Positions 35,101 to 42,926 of a stretch of DNA of 64,000 bases are shown in pieces. Both the position numbers and the translations under genes were made by a program. The stretch is from NCBI GenBank assembly GCA_045630965.1, contig JAZQTU010000031.1, positions 37,587-101,586 of the forward strand. The letters are read 5' to 3'. The first letter of the stretch is position 1; each line of letters starts with the position of its first letter. This DNA is from HGM04593 sp045630965 (GTDB taxonomy: Bacteria; Bacteroidota; Bacteroidia; Bacteroidales; Bacteroidaceae). The notes beneath the pieces are model-generated. The model had not been told where the DNA came from and searched no databases. It saw only the letters and a list, made by a program, of their open reading frames with translations.

Positions 35101-36817
35101 AAGAGTGGAACAAGGTAAGATCTGCACCGGTATCGGCAACACCGACCAGCCTATCGTGCGCTCTACAATCCGCGTAGGAGGACTTGACGGTAGCATCAAA
35201 CTCCAAGGCGTAAAGGGTGCGTTCGCAGGAACAGACAGGAACGACATCAAAAATGTAAAGGCATACTTTGCTACCAACTCACGCGAGCTGTTCGTTAACT
35301 CGGAGAAGAAGATGGAATGGCGCGAGGAGAACGGCAAGCTGTTCGGCGAGGCCGTTACGCTTGCTGCTGACGGCACATTCCACATCACAGGCGAGTATGA
35401 CATGAAACCGGGTGACAATTACCTATGGATTACATACGACATTGCAGAAACAGCAAAAGAAGGCAACACTGTTGATGCAAGCATTACATCATACACAATC
35501 GACGACAAAGAGGTTGCAGAAAGTAATGGTAACCCCAACTACAGCGTGACCATATTCCTTTCAGAGGGTGCAGTACTCATGCCTATGGACAAGGGTTCAC
35601 TATACTACCGTATCCCCGCTATCACAGTAACAAAGGACGGAAAGCGTCTTGTAACCCTCACCGACGACCGCAAACATCACAACAGCGACCTCCCAAGCCA
35701 CTGCTACCTTGTTGCACAGTATTCCGATGACCTTGGCAAGACATGGAGTGACCCTGTAACTGTAGCAGGAACAGCTGAAACCGGAGGTAATTATGGCCAT
35801 GGTGACGCATCAATAGTAACTAACCGTGACAACGGCGAGATTATAGGTATCATGACAAGTGCCGGAACATACGGACACGGATTCTTTGCAGGAACAGCCG
35901 CACAGCCTCCACGTTGGAAAACAATTGTCAGCCGTGACAATGGAGAGACATGGGAGACACCTGTTGACCACACCGACGATCTCTTTGGTGCAAACTGCTC
36001 TAACCCCGACACAAAAACATGGAAGAGCGGTTTCTCGGGTTCAGGTGCAGCACTCCAGAAGCGTGACGGAACACTTGTTTCAAGCTTCGTAAACCGTCAG
36101 GCCGACAACAGCCAGCACTTCTACTTCTTCATGAGTAAGGACGGTGGACAGAGCTGGTATGTAAGCGGTACAAGTGGTACAAGCGGTGCTGATGAGCCAA
36201 AGACTTTGGAGCGTAACAACGGCGACCTTGCAATCAGCGTACGTGCAGGTGGCTACAACTACTACAACTACACATCGGACGACGGTGCTACATGGCACAT
36301 GCCATCACAGACACGTTTCACAACCGGAATTTCGGGCAACGCATGCGACGGAGAATACATGGTATGGTGTTCTACAGTAGAAGGTAACCCATGGGACATT
36401 GCATTCCAGACATTGCCGAACAGCGGTAGCCGTCAGAACGTAAGTATTGCATTGTCAAAAGACGAAGGTGCTACCTTTGGTACACCAAAGACCATTTGCC
36501 CACGCGGTTCGGCATACAGCGCAGCTGTTGTACTGCCTGATGGAACACTTGGTGTTTACTACGAAGAGAACGGTGTATTCGGTGGCTTCACCATGCGTTT
36601 TGTACGTTTCTCACTCGATTGGGCAAGCAATGGTGTTTACAAGTTCACCAAAGAGGCACCATTCTACCCCATCAAATCGACAAACCCGACTGCTATTGAA
36701 GAGGTTGAAACTGAAAACGCAAATGTGAAAGCTATCTACGATTTGCAAGGCCGAGAAGTAGAGAACCCGACAAAGGGACTTTACATCATCAACGGCAAGA
36801 AGGTGCTTGTCAAGTAA
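32153..36817 (+). CDS. Multidomain secreted sialidase (GH33) with two N-terminal SGNH domains
   Basis: A 1554-residue secreted protein. Signal peptide (ending VFADEP); SGNH domain 1 at about 30-225 with IGNSIT, NRGNSG, IGTNDI and DKLHLT, all catalytic blocks intact; SGNH domain 2 at about 226-442 with the catalytic residues replaced (see findings). Then come a helical linker (about 445-530), two ricin-like or glycan-contact modules starting ENEHWYQMTS (about 539) and GNEHWYYITS (about 840), and a sialidase N-terminal beta domain from about 981. The GH33 propeller follows with the YYRIPAI arginine near 1152 and five Asp-box-like repeats (SDDLGKTW, SRDNGETW, SKDGGQSW, SDDGATW, SKDEGATF). The tail IYDLQGREVENPTKGLYI is a sorting-like signal. 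It should cleave terminal sialic acid, with an attached esterase domain removing O-acetyl groups. Confidence 0.9.
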   Translation: MRKLFTFLFCALLTTVAVFADEPFRNHRYDSFKVLSTNNESIVFIGNSITDMHCWPEVFVTSDGNYLPIVNRGNSGTYSTEQSDNLESYIAGKPKKVFMMIGTNDIATRGLNFTGEQVLKYIKSMVDRIQKRSPETSIYLYCILKSNYGYRVESTWLHANELIKEYVEKANSDKLKYVDIYDELACVADGNEWSYDKLHLTAAAYEKWSRSICEYLAEGEDYTVNTVYHANTSSLQNDGGFGRTTHGMRATYFSMMTISQNDVLVFGDEFIKNGEWQELLGNRNVKNRGTGWGYGGDIATTSKIVDATYANINGVTKENAKAIFLYTGTGDCNGSTDIATVKTNYKALVDKVAQKSPASIIYLMGLTPTNNANTTSRAKELNDYLASLATANSKIRYVDTYTPFLNGNVANTKYFYPSNYLGGLGYAKMAVIMKEALLKDFPQDTYNVATEEEAQARYTQAGLRNTLTQAIAKGLVAERGDAMGQYNAEKMKAFDAEIANANTLLEKNNITEAEVTELAEKLNTLIKEALSMPKTSTAENEHWYQMTSLRSSNLYITAKGAANGVKGESNTAGLATSMWKFVDRGDNTFDIVNREYESYLSPVANYNAQINTTTTRPSNGWTISYSNTPGYYIVSSGDVQLNQTDQNNAVFNWSNNANLGSDRNDAGCQLLIFEAGEIAELPDATDGIVYTIDKSNGNLYHKDGAANQNWNCCWKSNTTPQLQFGCGTVNNMNWANNSVQLMTGTAGSANYSITAPAGYVITEYTFTFANNNHNTGLELTMDNGALYTTSTTAQTISAKNQNAGSVSFRLAGNNGNGVVLTNFVVKVKEDKIEAAKISTEGNEHWYYITSASTQAYCAGKVIYYDEETGKLRFGDKAFSAERIWSFWEKDGKLAIKNYNGEYFGTAGDGTGNSTAFGVVNEPNYIYNINSAYDFFIIKDNAVELHAQNDNSVIVRWGSAAGNASLWKFDKVDTSNAMAEFAYTRVEQGKICTGIGNTDQPIVRSTIRVGGLDGSIKLQGVKGAFAGTDRNDIKNVKAYFATNSRELFVNSEKKMEWREENGKLFGEAVTLAADGTFHITGEYDMKPGDNYLWITYDIAETAKEGNTVDASITSYTIDDKEVAESNGNPNYSVTIFLSEGAVLMPMDKGSLYYRIPAITVTKDGKRLVTLTDDRKHHNSDLPSHCYLVAQYSDDLGKTWSDPVTVAGTAETGGNYGHGDASIVTNRDNGEIIGIMTSAGTYGHGFFAGTAAQPPRWKTIVSRDNGETWETPVDHTDDLFGANCSNPDTKTWKSGFSGSGAALQKRDGTLVSSFVNRQADNSQHFYFFMSKDGGQSWYVSGTSGTSGADEPKTLERNNGDLAISVRAGGYNYYNYTSDDGATWHMPSQTRFTTGISGNACDGEYMVWCSTVEGNPWDIAFQTLPNSGSRQNVSIALSKDEGATFGTPKTICPRGSAYSAAVVLPDGTLGVYYEENGVFGGFTMRFVRFSLDWASNGVYKFTKEAPFYPIKSTNPTAIEEVETENANVKAIYDLQGREVENPTKGLYIINGKKVLVK

Positions 36818-36840
36818 AAGACAAACACATACATATCCAT

Positions 36841-36865
36841 GAGGAACAGCTCAGAGCTGTTCCTC
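36841..36865 (+). terminator. Intrinsic terminator after the sialidase gene
   Basis: GAGGAACAGCT and its complement form an 11-12 bp stem with a 1-3 base loop followed by TTTTGTTTTTT. Confidence 0.9.
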
Positions 36866-36890
36866 TTTTGTTTTTTCGGATTTTATGAGC

Positions 36891-36898
36891 TATATTCG
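36891..36898 (+). promoter_or_regulatory. -7 promoter element for the O-acetylesterase gene
   Basis: TATATTCG, 28 bases before the ATG at 36926. It lies inside an alternative longer reading frame starting at 36839, which is therefore rejected as the start. Confidence 0.5.
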
Positions 36899-36925
36899 CG
36901 GATAAATAGAGATAACGACAGAACA

Positions 36926-39004
36926 ATGAGAAAGATACTCTTAACAATTTTACTCGCATTACCTCTATTGGGTTTTGCACAGGAGAAGACAAAAGTTGCA
37001 TGCATAGGCAATAGTGTAACATACGGATATGGACACAAAGAACCAAAAGCAACATCTTACCCCACCCAACTGCAACAGATGTTGGGCGATAAATATGAGG
37101 TACGCAACTTCGGGCACTCGGGTGCTACGCTTTTGAGCAAGGGACACCGCCCATACATCAACCTGCCCGAGTACAAGGCTGCGCTTGAATTCGCGCCTGA
37201 CATTGCAGTTATCCATCTGGGACTGAATGACACCGACCCACGCAACTGGCCCAACTATCGCGACGAGTTCTACGGCGACTACATAAACATTATTGAAGCA
37301 TTGCGCGAAGCAAACCCCGATGTCGAGATTTATGTTTGCCAAATGACACCTATATTCCATTGGCATCGCCGTTTCAAGAGCGGAACACGCGATTGGTATC
37401 ATCAGATACAGGAACTTATTCCGTACATTGCCGAATATGACAATTTTGAACTCATAGACCTCAGCCGTTATTTGTACCACCGCCCCGACCTTATGCCCGA
37501 TGCATTGCACCCCGATGCAGAGGGAGCCGGCATCATTGCCAAGCAGGTATATTCGGCAATAACCGACGACTTTGGCGGTCTTTCACTATCGGCAATATAC
37601 AGTGACAACATGGTAATCCAGCGCGACAAGCCATTCGTTGTAAAAGGAATAGCAAATGCCGGTGACGAGGTTACAATTAAACTTGGTAAAAAGAAGGTAA
37701 AAACACATACCGACGAGTGGGGCGAATGGAAAGCCACATTCCCTCCAATGGAAGCCGACGGAAAGAGCTACACTATGACTGTTGAATGCGGTAAAGAGAA
37801 AATCACATACAGCAACATTGTTGTAGGTGAGGTATGGCTCTGTTCAGGACAGTCGAACATGGCATTTATGGTAAAGGAGAGTTCGCACATAGAGCAGAGC
37901 CTTGCAAATGTAAAAGGCAAGGATATACGCCTCTACGACATGAAGCCAAGAGTCATCACAAACAACATAGAATGGGATTCGCTTGACCTTGTAAAGCTCA
38001 ACAACCACGACTACTACCTGCCCACAAGCTGGCAGCTACAGAACGAGCAGAATGTGAAAGACTTTTCAGCTGTAGCTTATCACTTCGGTGCAATGCTTGC
38101 CGACTCGCTCGGTGTTCCTGTTGGACTTATATGCAATGCTGTTGGTGGCGCACCTGCCGAAGCATACATCGATCGCAAGACACTTGAATTTCACCCCGTA
38201 CTTGTTGACATATTATATAATTGGAGAGGCAACGACATGATACAGGACTGGTGCCGAGGACGTGCAAGCAAGAACATAGCCAAGAGTACAAATAACCTGC
38301 AACGTCACCCATACGAACCTTGCTACCTCTATGAAACAGGAATAATGCCAATAGCACACTATCCTATAAAGGGAGCTATATGGTATCAGGGTGAATCGAA
38401 CGCGCACAACGTGGAACTGCACGAAATTATATTCCCCACACTCATCGACAGCTGGCGCAGAACATGGAACGATGCTGAGATGCCATTCTATTTTGTTCAA
38501 CTATCGAGCATAAACCGCCCGTCGTGGCCACACTTCCGCGACTCACAACGCAGAATGGCTGCAGAAATTCCCAACTGCGACTTTGCCGTGTCGAGCGACA
38601 AAGGTGACCCGTATGATGTTCACCCGAAGGAGAAAGCCCCCGTTGGAGAACGTCTTGCACGTCTTGCACTGAACCAGACATACGGTATGTGCCACGTGGC
38701 GCAGCACGGCCCCACCCCGGTGAGTGCAAAAGAGATAAAAGGAAAAATAACTATCGAATTCAGCAATGCTGCAGGATTAAAGACTAGCGACGGCAAGGCT
38801 TTGCGTGGTTTGGAGATTGGTTGGGCTGTTGGTTCATTACAGGAGATTCCAAGTGAGAACATTAAGTTCGATGGCAACCGCATAATCATTGAGGGCTACA
38901 GCAATTTACGTCGCGTTCGCTATGCGTGGAAACCCTACACCGACGCAAATCTTGTAAATGAAGAGAACCTACCGGCAAGTACTTTTGAGATTACAATCAA
39001 ATGA
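36926..39004 (+). CDS. Two-domain sialate O-acetylesterase
   Basis: A 692-residue secreted esterase (signal peptide ending LLGFAQ). Domain 1 (about 20-210) is SGNH: VACIGNSVTYGYG, FGHSGATL, HLGLND and PDALHPD, all catalytic blocks intact. Domain 2 (about 225-690) is a SIAE-type esterase with CSGQSNMAF (nucleophile), GAIWYQGESN and the DVHPKEKAPVGERLA histidine region. Two-domain enzymes of this type (NanS/EstA class) remove acetyl groups from sialic acid so that sialidases can act. The gene follows the sialidase but has its own promoter. The last codons form the left arm of the 25-bp palindrome at 38990-39043. Confidence 0.9.
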   Translation: MRKILLTILLALPLLGFAQEKTKVACIGNSVTYGYGHKEPKATSYPTQLQQMLGDKYEVRNFGHSGATLLSKGHRPYINLPEYKAALEFAPDIAVIHLGLNDTDPRNWPNYRDEFYGDYINIIEALREANPDVEIYVCQMTPIFHWHRRFKSGTRDWYHQIQELIPYIAEYDNFELIDLSRYLYHRPDLMPDALHPDAEGAGIIAKQVYSAITDDFGGLSLSAIYSDNMVIQRDKPFVVKGIANAGDEVTIKLGKKKVKTHTDEWGEWKATFPPMEADGKSYTMTVECGKEKITYSNIVVGEVWLCSGQSNMAFMVKESSHIEQSLANVKGKDIRLYDMKPRVITNNIEWDSLDLVKLNNHDYYLPTSWQLQNEQNVKDFSAVAYHFGAMLADSLGVPVGLICNAVGGAPAEAYIDRKTLEFHPVLVDILYNWRGNDMIQDWCRGRASKNIAKSTNNLQRHPYEPCYLYETGIMPIAHYPIKGAIWYQGESNAHNVELHEIIFPTLIDSWRRTWNDAEMPFYFVQLSSINRPSWPHFRDSQRRMAAEIPNCDFAVSSDKGDPYDVHPKEKAPVGERLARLALNQTYGMCHVAQHGPTPVSAKEIKGKITIEFSNAAGLKTSDGKALRGLEIGWAVGSLQEIPSENIKFDGNRIIIEGYSNLRRVRYAWKPYTDANLVNEENLPASTFEITIK

Positions 39005-39043
39005 AAAAAGGCGCTTATGCGCCTTTTTTCATTTGATTGTAAT
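38990..39043. terminator. Bidirectional terminator, 25-bp perfect stem reaching into coding sequence
   Basis: A 25-bp perfect inverted repeat with loop TTAT. The left arm includes the last codons and stop of the esterase gene; the right arm ends two bases before the kbl stop codon. AAAAAAGGCGC and its complement form the inner part. Confidence 0.85.
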
Positions 39044-39045
39044 GA

Positions 39046-40236
39046 TTATTTAATCACTCCCAATTCCTTTCCAACCTTAATAAACGCTTCGATAGCTCTG
39101 TCAAGGTGCTCCTGTTCGTGAGCGGCAGAGAGCTGTACGCGGATACGGGCCTCGCCCTTTGGAACAACAGGATAGTAGAAACCGGTAACGAAGATACCCT
39201 CCTGTGCCATCTTTTGTGCGAACACCTGCGAGAGCGGAGCATCATAGAGCATCACCGCGCATATAGCCGACTGTGTAGGCTTAATGTCAAAACCGGCAGC
39301 CAACATTCTGTCACGGAAGTAGTTCACATTGCTCTGCAGCTTGGCGTGCAACGCATCGCTTTCGGCAAGCATCTTGAACACCTCGATTGACGCACCTACA
39401 ACCGATGGTGGCAATGAGTTGGAGAAGAGATAAGGACGTGAGCGCTGACGGAGCATGTCAATGATCTCCTTGCGGCCTGTTGTAAAGCCACCTACTGCGC
39501 CGCCGAACGCCTTACCCAAAGTACCAGTAAAGATATCGATGCGTCCGTAGCAACCGAACTGCTCGGCAACGCCACGACCTGTAGCACCTACCACACCGGC
39601 AGAGTGGCTCTCGTCAACCATCACAAGCGCATTGTATTTTTCTGCAAGGTCGCATATCTTATCCATAGGAGCGACATTTCCGTCCATAGAGAATACACCA
39701 TCGGTTACGATTATGCGATAGCGCTGTGCCTGAGCCTCCTGCAGACAACGCTCCAGGTCGGCCATGTCGGCGTTGGCATAGCGGTAACGCTGTGCCTTGC
39801 ACAGACGCACACCGTCAATTATTGAAGCATGGTTGAGCGAGTCGGAGATAATGGCATCCTCGGCTGTGAACAGAGGTTCAAAAAGACCACCGTTAGCATC
39901 AAAACAAGCCGCATAAAGGATTGTATCCTCGGTTTTGAAATAGTCAGCAATAGCCTTTTCCAATACCTTGTGATAGTCCTGTGTTCCACAGATAAAACGT
40001 ACCGAAGACATACCGAAGCCACGCGCCTCCATTGCCTCCTGCGCCGCCTTCATAAGACGTGGGTTGTTGGACAAACCAAGATAGTTATTCGCGCAGAAGT
40101 TAAGCGCCTTTGAACCATCCTCAAGAGTTATTTCTGCAAACTGTTGCGATGCGATATTACGCTCCTTCTTGTAAAGACCAGCCTCCTCTATCGCCGCCAG
40201 TTCATTCTGCAAATGCTGTTGAAATTTACCGTACAT
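39046..40236 (-). CDS. kbl: Glycine C-acetyltransferase (2-amino-3-ketobutyrate CoA ligase)
   Basis: PLP enzyme of 396 residues that cleaves 2-amino-3-ketobutyrate with CoA to glycine and acetyl-CoA, the second step of threonine degradation. Alpha-oxoamine synthase signatures are visible: NNYLGLSNNPRL, GFGMSSVRFICGTQ, DESHSAGVVG and the PLP-lysine motif FTGTLGKAFGG. The first-step enzyme, an SDR threonine dehydrogenase, is at 44488-45444, 4.2 kb away on the other strand. Confidence 0.95.
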   Translation of the reverse strand: MYGKFQQHLQNELAAIEEAGLYKKERNIASQQFAEITLEDGSKALNFCANNYLGLSNNPRLMKAAQEAMEARGFGMSSVRFICGTQDYHKVLEKAIADYFKTEDTILYAACFDANGGLFEPLFTAEDAIISDSLNHASIIDGVRLCKAQRYRYANADMADLERCLQEAQAQRYRIIVTDGVFSMDGNVAPMDKICDLAEKYNALVMVDESHSAGVVGATGRGVAEQFGCYGRIDIFTGTLGKAFGGAVGGFTTGRKEIIDMLRQRSRPYLFSNSLPPSVVGASIEVFKMLAESDALHAKLQSNVNYFRDRMLAAGFDIKPTQSAICAVMLYDAPLSQVFAQKMAQEGIFVTGFYYPVVPKGEARIRVQLSAAHEQEHLDRAIEAFIKVGKELGVIK

Positions 40237-40334
40237 TTTATAATAGTTTTAGTTTGATAGCAACAATAAATAGTTAACCTTTTATTGTTAGAATTGTCAT
40301 TCTGAACGAAAGTTAATAATTTCAAACCCACCTG

Positions 40335-40342
40335 CAAAAGTA
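40335..40342 (-). promoter_or_regulatory. -7 promoter element for kbl
   Basis: TACTTTTG (minus strand), about 99 bases upstream of the kbl ATG, in the 325-base divergent gap 40237-40561. That gap otherwise holds the G8 tract and the promoter of the downstream secreted-protein gene. Confidence 0.5.
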
Positions 40343-40419
40343 CCCTTTTTCAGTTAAAAAAAACACAACCATAACCAAATTTATATGCAATAACATTATT
40401 TAACTTTATTTAACCCAAC

Positions 40420-40427
40420 GGGGGGGG
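40420..40427 (+). repeat. G8 homopolymer at the -33 position
   Basis: Eight consecutive G residues in an otherwise AT-rich intergenic region, about 19 bases before the TAAATTCG -7 element at 40447. This is where the -33 TTTG element is expected. Confidence 0.7.
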
Positions 40428-40446
40428 TAATTTGTTCTCTTTTAGC

Positions 40447-40454
40447 TAAATTCG
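40447..40454 (+). promoter_or_regulatory. -7 promoter element for the 730-residue secreted protein
   Basis: TAAATTCG on the plus strand, giving a leader of about 100 bases before the ATG at 40562. Confidence 0.45.
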
Positions 40455-40561
40455 CCCCGCTTTATCAAAGATAAAGAGCAACAAACTGGTGATATACTAA
40501 AAACACATAAAAATTCACCTCAAAAACAGCTCTTAACAGCAAATAATTAAAAATCATTTAT

Positions 40562-42754
40562 ATGAAGAATATCACACTATTTATCGCATCACTGTTCCTC
40601 ACAATTGGTGCAATGGCGCAGACATTTGTGACTCCACTAGTGGGACATTATTACAAAATCAAGGGAGACCATAGTTCGCTTTGCTGGTTAACTCCTGAAT
40701 TAAGCAGTAACTCGATTAAAGTATCGGGCAATGAGGCTGATGCAGCAATTTTTGAAAAAACAGAAAATGGATTCCGTGTTGTCTCAACAGGAAAATATCT
40801 TGGAATGAATGGTTCTACTATATCATATGTAGATACAGAAAAGCCTGTTGTTATTGGTGATTCACAAATCAATACTGAAAACGGAACTAAATATTCAATT
40901 AAAGTAGATACTGACTACTTGTATAACAATAGTACTGCTACAAGCCCTATTACTCACGAATCGTCGGGTTGGATAAACAATATTGAACGTTTTTGGGGAT
41001 TCATTGAAGTTTTTATTCATGAAAACGTTTATACCATTGACAACAAATTTAATAATCGTGGTTCCATGGCTTACGGAACCTGGAATAGTGCAGAATACTT
41101 TGGTTTAACAAATATTACCTTGAGTGGATGCACAGGCAATAATCTTACCGTAGAAAATGAAGCCAATAAACTTTGGTATGTAAAGACAACAGATCAGGGT
41201 GTATACATATACAATCTTGGCAAGGAGTTATTCTTGCAGGAACAAGCTTCAGAGAAGGCTACATGTGCAGAGGCTATTGCCAATGGATTTGTATTGGAAG
41301 AGAGAACTAATGACAACACGAAATATATAAGTGTAAAGAGCGGTAATTACTATCTTTCATATTCTTGTGGCTGGGCACCAAATAGCGATTACGGTTCTGT
41401 ACGTTGGTTGACAAATAATGAGGAAGCGGCAACACTATTGACCTTTACATCAGTTGCTCCAACAACAGACTATACTGAAAAAATTGCAGAAGCAAATGAA
41501 AAAATCGCCATGCTCGAAAACGGAGTTGCAACAGCAAAAGCAAATCTTGCAACTGCTATTGAACAAGTAAGGGCTTATTTTGAAACAATAACAATTGGCA
41601 ATAGTGTAGGTGAATATTCTGGAACATATTCTGCAGGCGAAATAGAAAGCGTGTTTAGCAGCATGGAAAGCTTCTATAAAAACATCAATTCAACAACACT
41701 GGTTTCTGACATCGAAGGCTATATTGAAATGATTAACGAAGTAAAAGTTTCATATTCTCTTAACATGCCTGAAACTGGAGAATATTTCCGCGTAGCATAC
41801 GATTATGGTGGAACAATTGGTAAATTATACATGCAAAGTGTTGCATCAAGCGTAAAAGGACTGCAGTTTACATCAGAAACAGGTTCTGAATCTATATGGC
41901 TCTATGATGGAACTTCGCTTCTTTCATACAATGAAGGATTGTGTGTTAAAGAAGCTGGAGGTACACGCGGTCTTCAAGGTGTAGGTGTAACACAAGAAGC
42001 AACATTCTCTATTAGTATCCGCAATGCATCAAAATACAACATCGCTTGTTCATCATATATTCATGCGAATTCAAGTGGTCAAAATTATTTCAGTGACCAC
42101 TGTGACAAAGATGGTGGTCATAGCGCCCATGATCTTATTCTTGAACATGTTTATTCTCTCCCTGTAACATTCAGCGCTGGCGATGACAAGGGATATTATT
42201 CAACATTCTGCGCTCCTGTAGAGGTTGAAATTCCAACAGGAGTAAAAGCATGGTACTTGACTCAGGAAGGCATAATCAACAAAACTGCTTCAATGACAGA
42301 AATTACGAGTGTAATCCCTGCAAATACTGCAGTAATCCTTATTGCCGAAGAAGCAAAGACATATGAGTTTACAATAAGTAACACAAATGCTCCTGCAATT
42401 GAAGGAAACTTGTTTAAGGGTACAACTGCTACAGAGTATATTACCAAGGAAGCAAACAAGGAATACTATGTACTTTGGAACCATGAAACAGAAGGTATTG
42501 GTCTATTCAAGGATAGTGCAACACAGTTAAAGAATAAAGGCCACAAAGCTTACCTTATACTTGATGCACCGGCAGAGGGTGAAGCACAGAACAGCACAAA
42601 CCTCCGTTTTGACTTCGGTGGTACAACAGCAATTGAAGAGGTTGTTGTTGAAAACAACAAAGAGGCAATCTACGACCTCCAGGGCCGCCGCGTAAGCGAG
42701 ATTACAAAGGCAGGAATTTATATTGTTAACGGTAACAAAGTTTTGGTCAAGTAA
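40562..42754 (+). CDS. Secreted protein of unknown function with C-terminal sorting-like tail
   Basis: A 730-residue protein with a signal peptide (MKNITLFIASLFLTIGAMAQ). Residues about 25-310 contain beta-rich repeats of the kind YYKIKGDHSSLCW and LWYVKTTDQGVYIYNLGKE, resembling the ricin-like or glycan-contact modules of the neighbouring sialidase. A helical FIVAR-like linker follows (EKIAEANEKIAMLENGVATA), then more beta segments and the tail IYDLQGRRVSEITKAGIYI. No catalytic motif was recognised, so it may be a surface binding protein. The final codons and stop lie in the hairpin at 42738-42767. Confidence 0.75.
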   Translation: MKNITLFIASLFLTIGAMAQTFVTPLVGHYYKIKGDHSSLCWLTPELSSNSIKVSGNEADAAIFEKTENGFRVVSTGKYLGMNGSTISYVDTEKPVVIGDSQINTENGTKYSIKVDTDYLYNNSTATSPITHESSGWINNIERFWGFIEVFIHENVYTIDNKFNNRGSMAYGTWNSAEYFGLTNITLSGCTGNNLTVENEANKLWYVKTTDQGVYIYNLGKELFLQEQASEKATCAEAIANGFVLEERTNDNTKYISVKSGNYYLSYSCGWAPNSDYGSVRWLTNNEEAATLLTFTSVAPTTDYTEKIAEANEKIAMLENGVATAKANLATAIEQVRAYFETITIGNSVGEYSGTYSAGEIESVFSSMESFYKNINSTTLVSDIEGYIEMINEVKVSYSLNMPETGEYFRVAYDYGGTIGKLYMQSVASSVKGLQFTSETGSESIWLYDGTSLLSYNEGLCVKEAGGTRGLQGVGVTQEATFSISIRNASKYNIACSSYIHANSSGQNYFSDHCDKDGGHSAHDLILEHVYSLPVTFSAGDDKGYYSTFCAPVEVEIPTGVKAWYLTQEGIINKTASMTEITSVIPANTAVILIAEEAKTYEFTISNTNAPAIEGNLFKGTTATEYITKEANKEYYVLWNHETEGIGLFKDSATQLKNKGHKAYLILDAPAEGEAQNSTNLRFDFGGTTAIEEVVVENNKEAIYDLQGRRVSEITKAGIYIVNGNKVLVK

Positions 42755-42767
42755 TTGACCAAAACTT
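42738..42767 (+). terminator. 13-bp hairpin with the stop codon in its loop
   Basis: AAGTTTTGGTCAA and its complement enclose GTAA, whose TAA is the stop of the upstream gene; the left arm is coding. It is followed directly by a structured GC-rich element. Confidence 0.6.
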
Positions 42768-42768
42768 C

Positions 42769-42845
42769 GATAACACGAGCAGCGAAAGGTCGCGAGTATC
42801 ACCGCGAAAGTGGTGCCTCGTGGGTCGCGAATAGCGAGTGTTGTC
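42769..42845 (+). other. 77-base structured GC-rich element (cloverleaf-like, not a tRNA)
   Basis: An 8-bp outer helix (GATAACAC with GTGTTGTC, one G-T pair) encloses three hairpins: GCGA-AAGG-TCGC, a 6-bp stem capped by a GAAA tetraloop, and TCGC-GAATA-GCGA. There is no T-loop, anticodon loop or CCA. It may be a regulatory RNA element before the peptide gene at 42927 or a diverged intergenic repeat. Confidence 0.35.
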
Positions 42846-42926
42846 AAAGAATTGGTTAAGTAATGGATTAGAAAAGTCCTTCAAACTCTCTCTCTTGGGG
42901 GAGACGGAGGGGGCCGATATATTAAT

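Noticed and set aside
36839..36925. 29-residue extension of the O-acetylesterase
   Set aside because: The stretch lies in the upstream terminator and promoter, and the signal peptide begins at 36926.
42769..42845. tRNA gene
   Set aside because: The length and four-helix layout fit, but there is no TTC-type T-loop, no 7-base anticodon loop and no discriminator/CCA context; kept only as a structured element.
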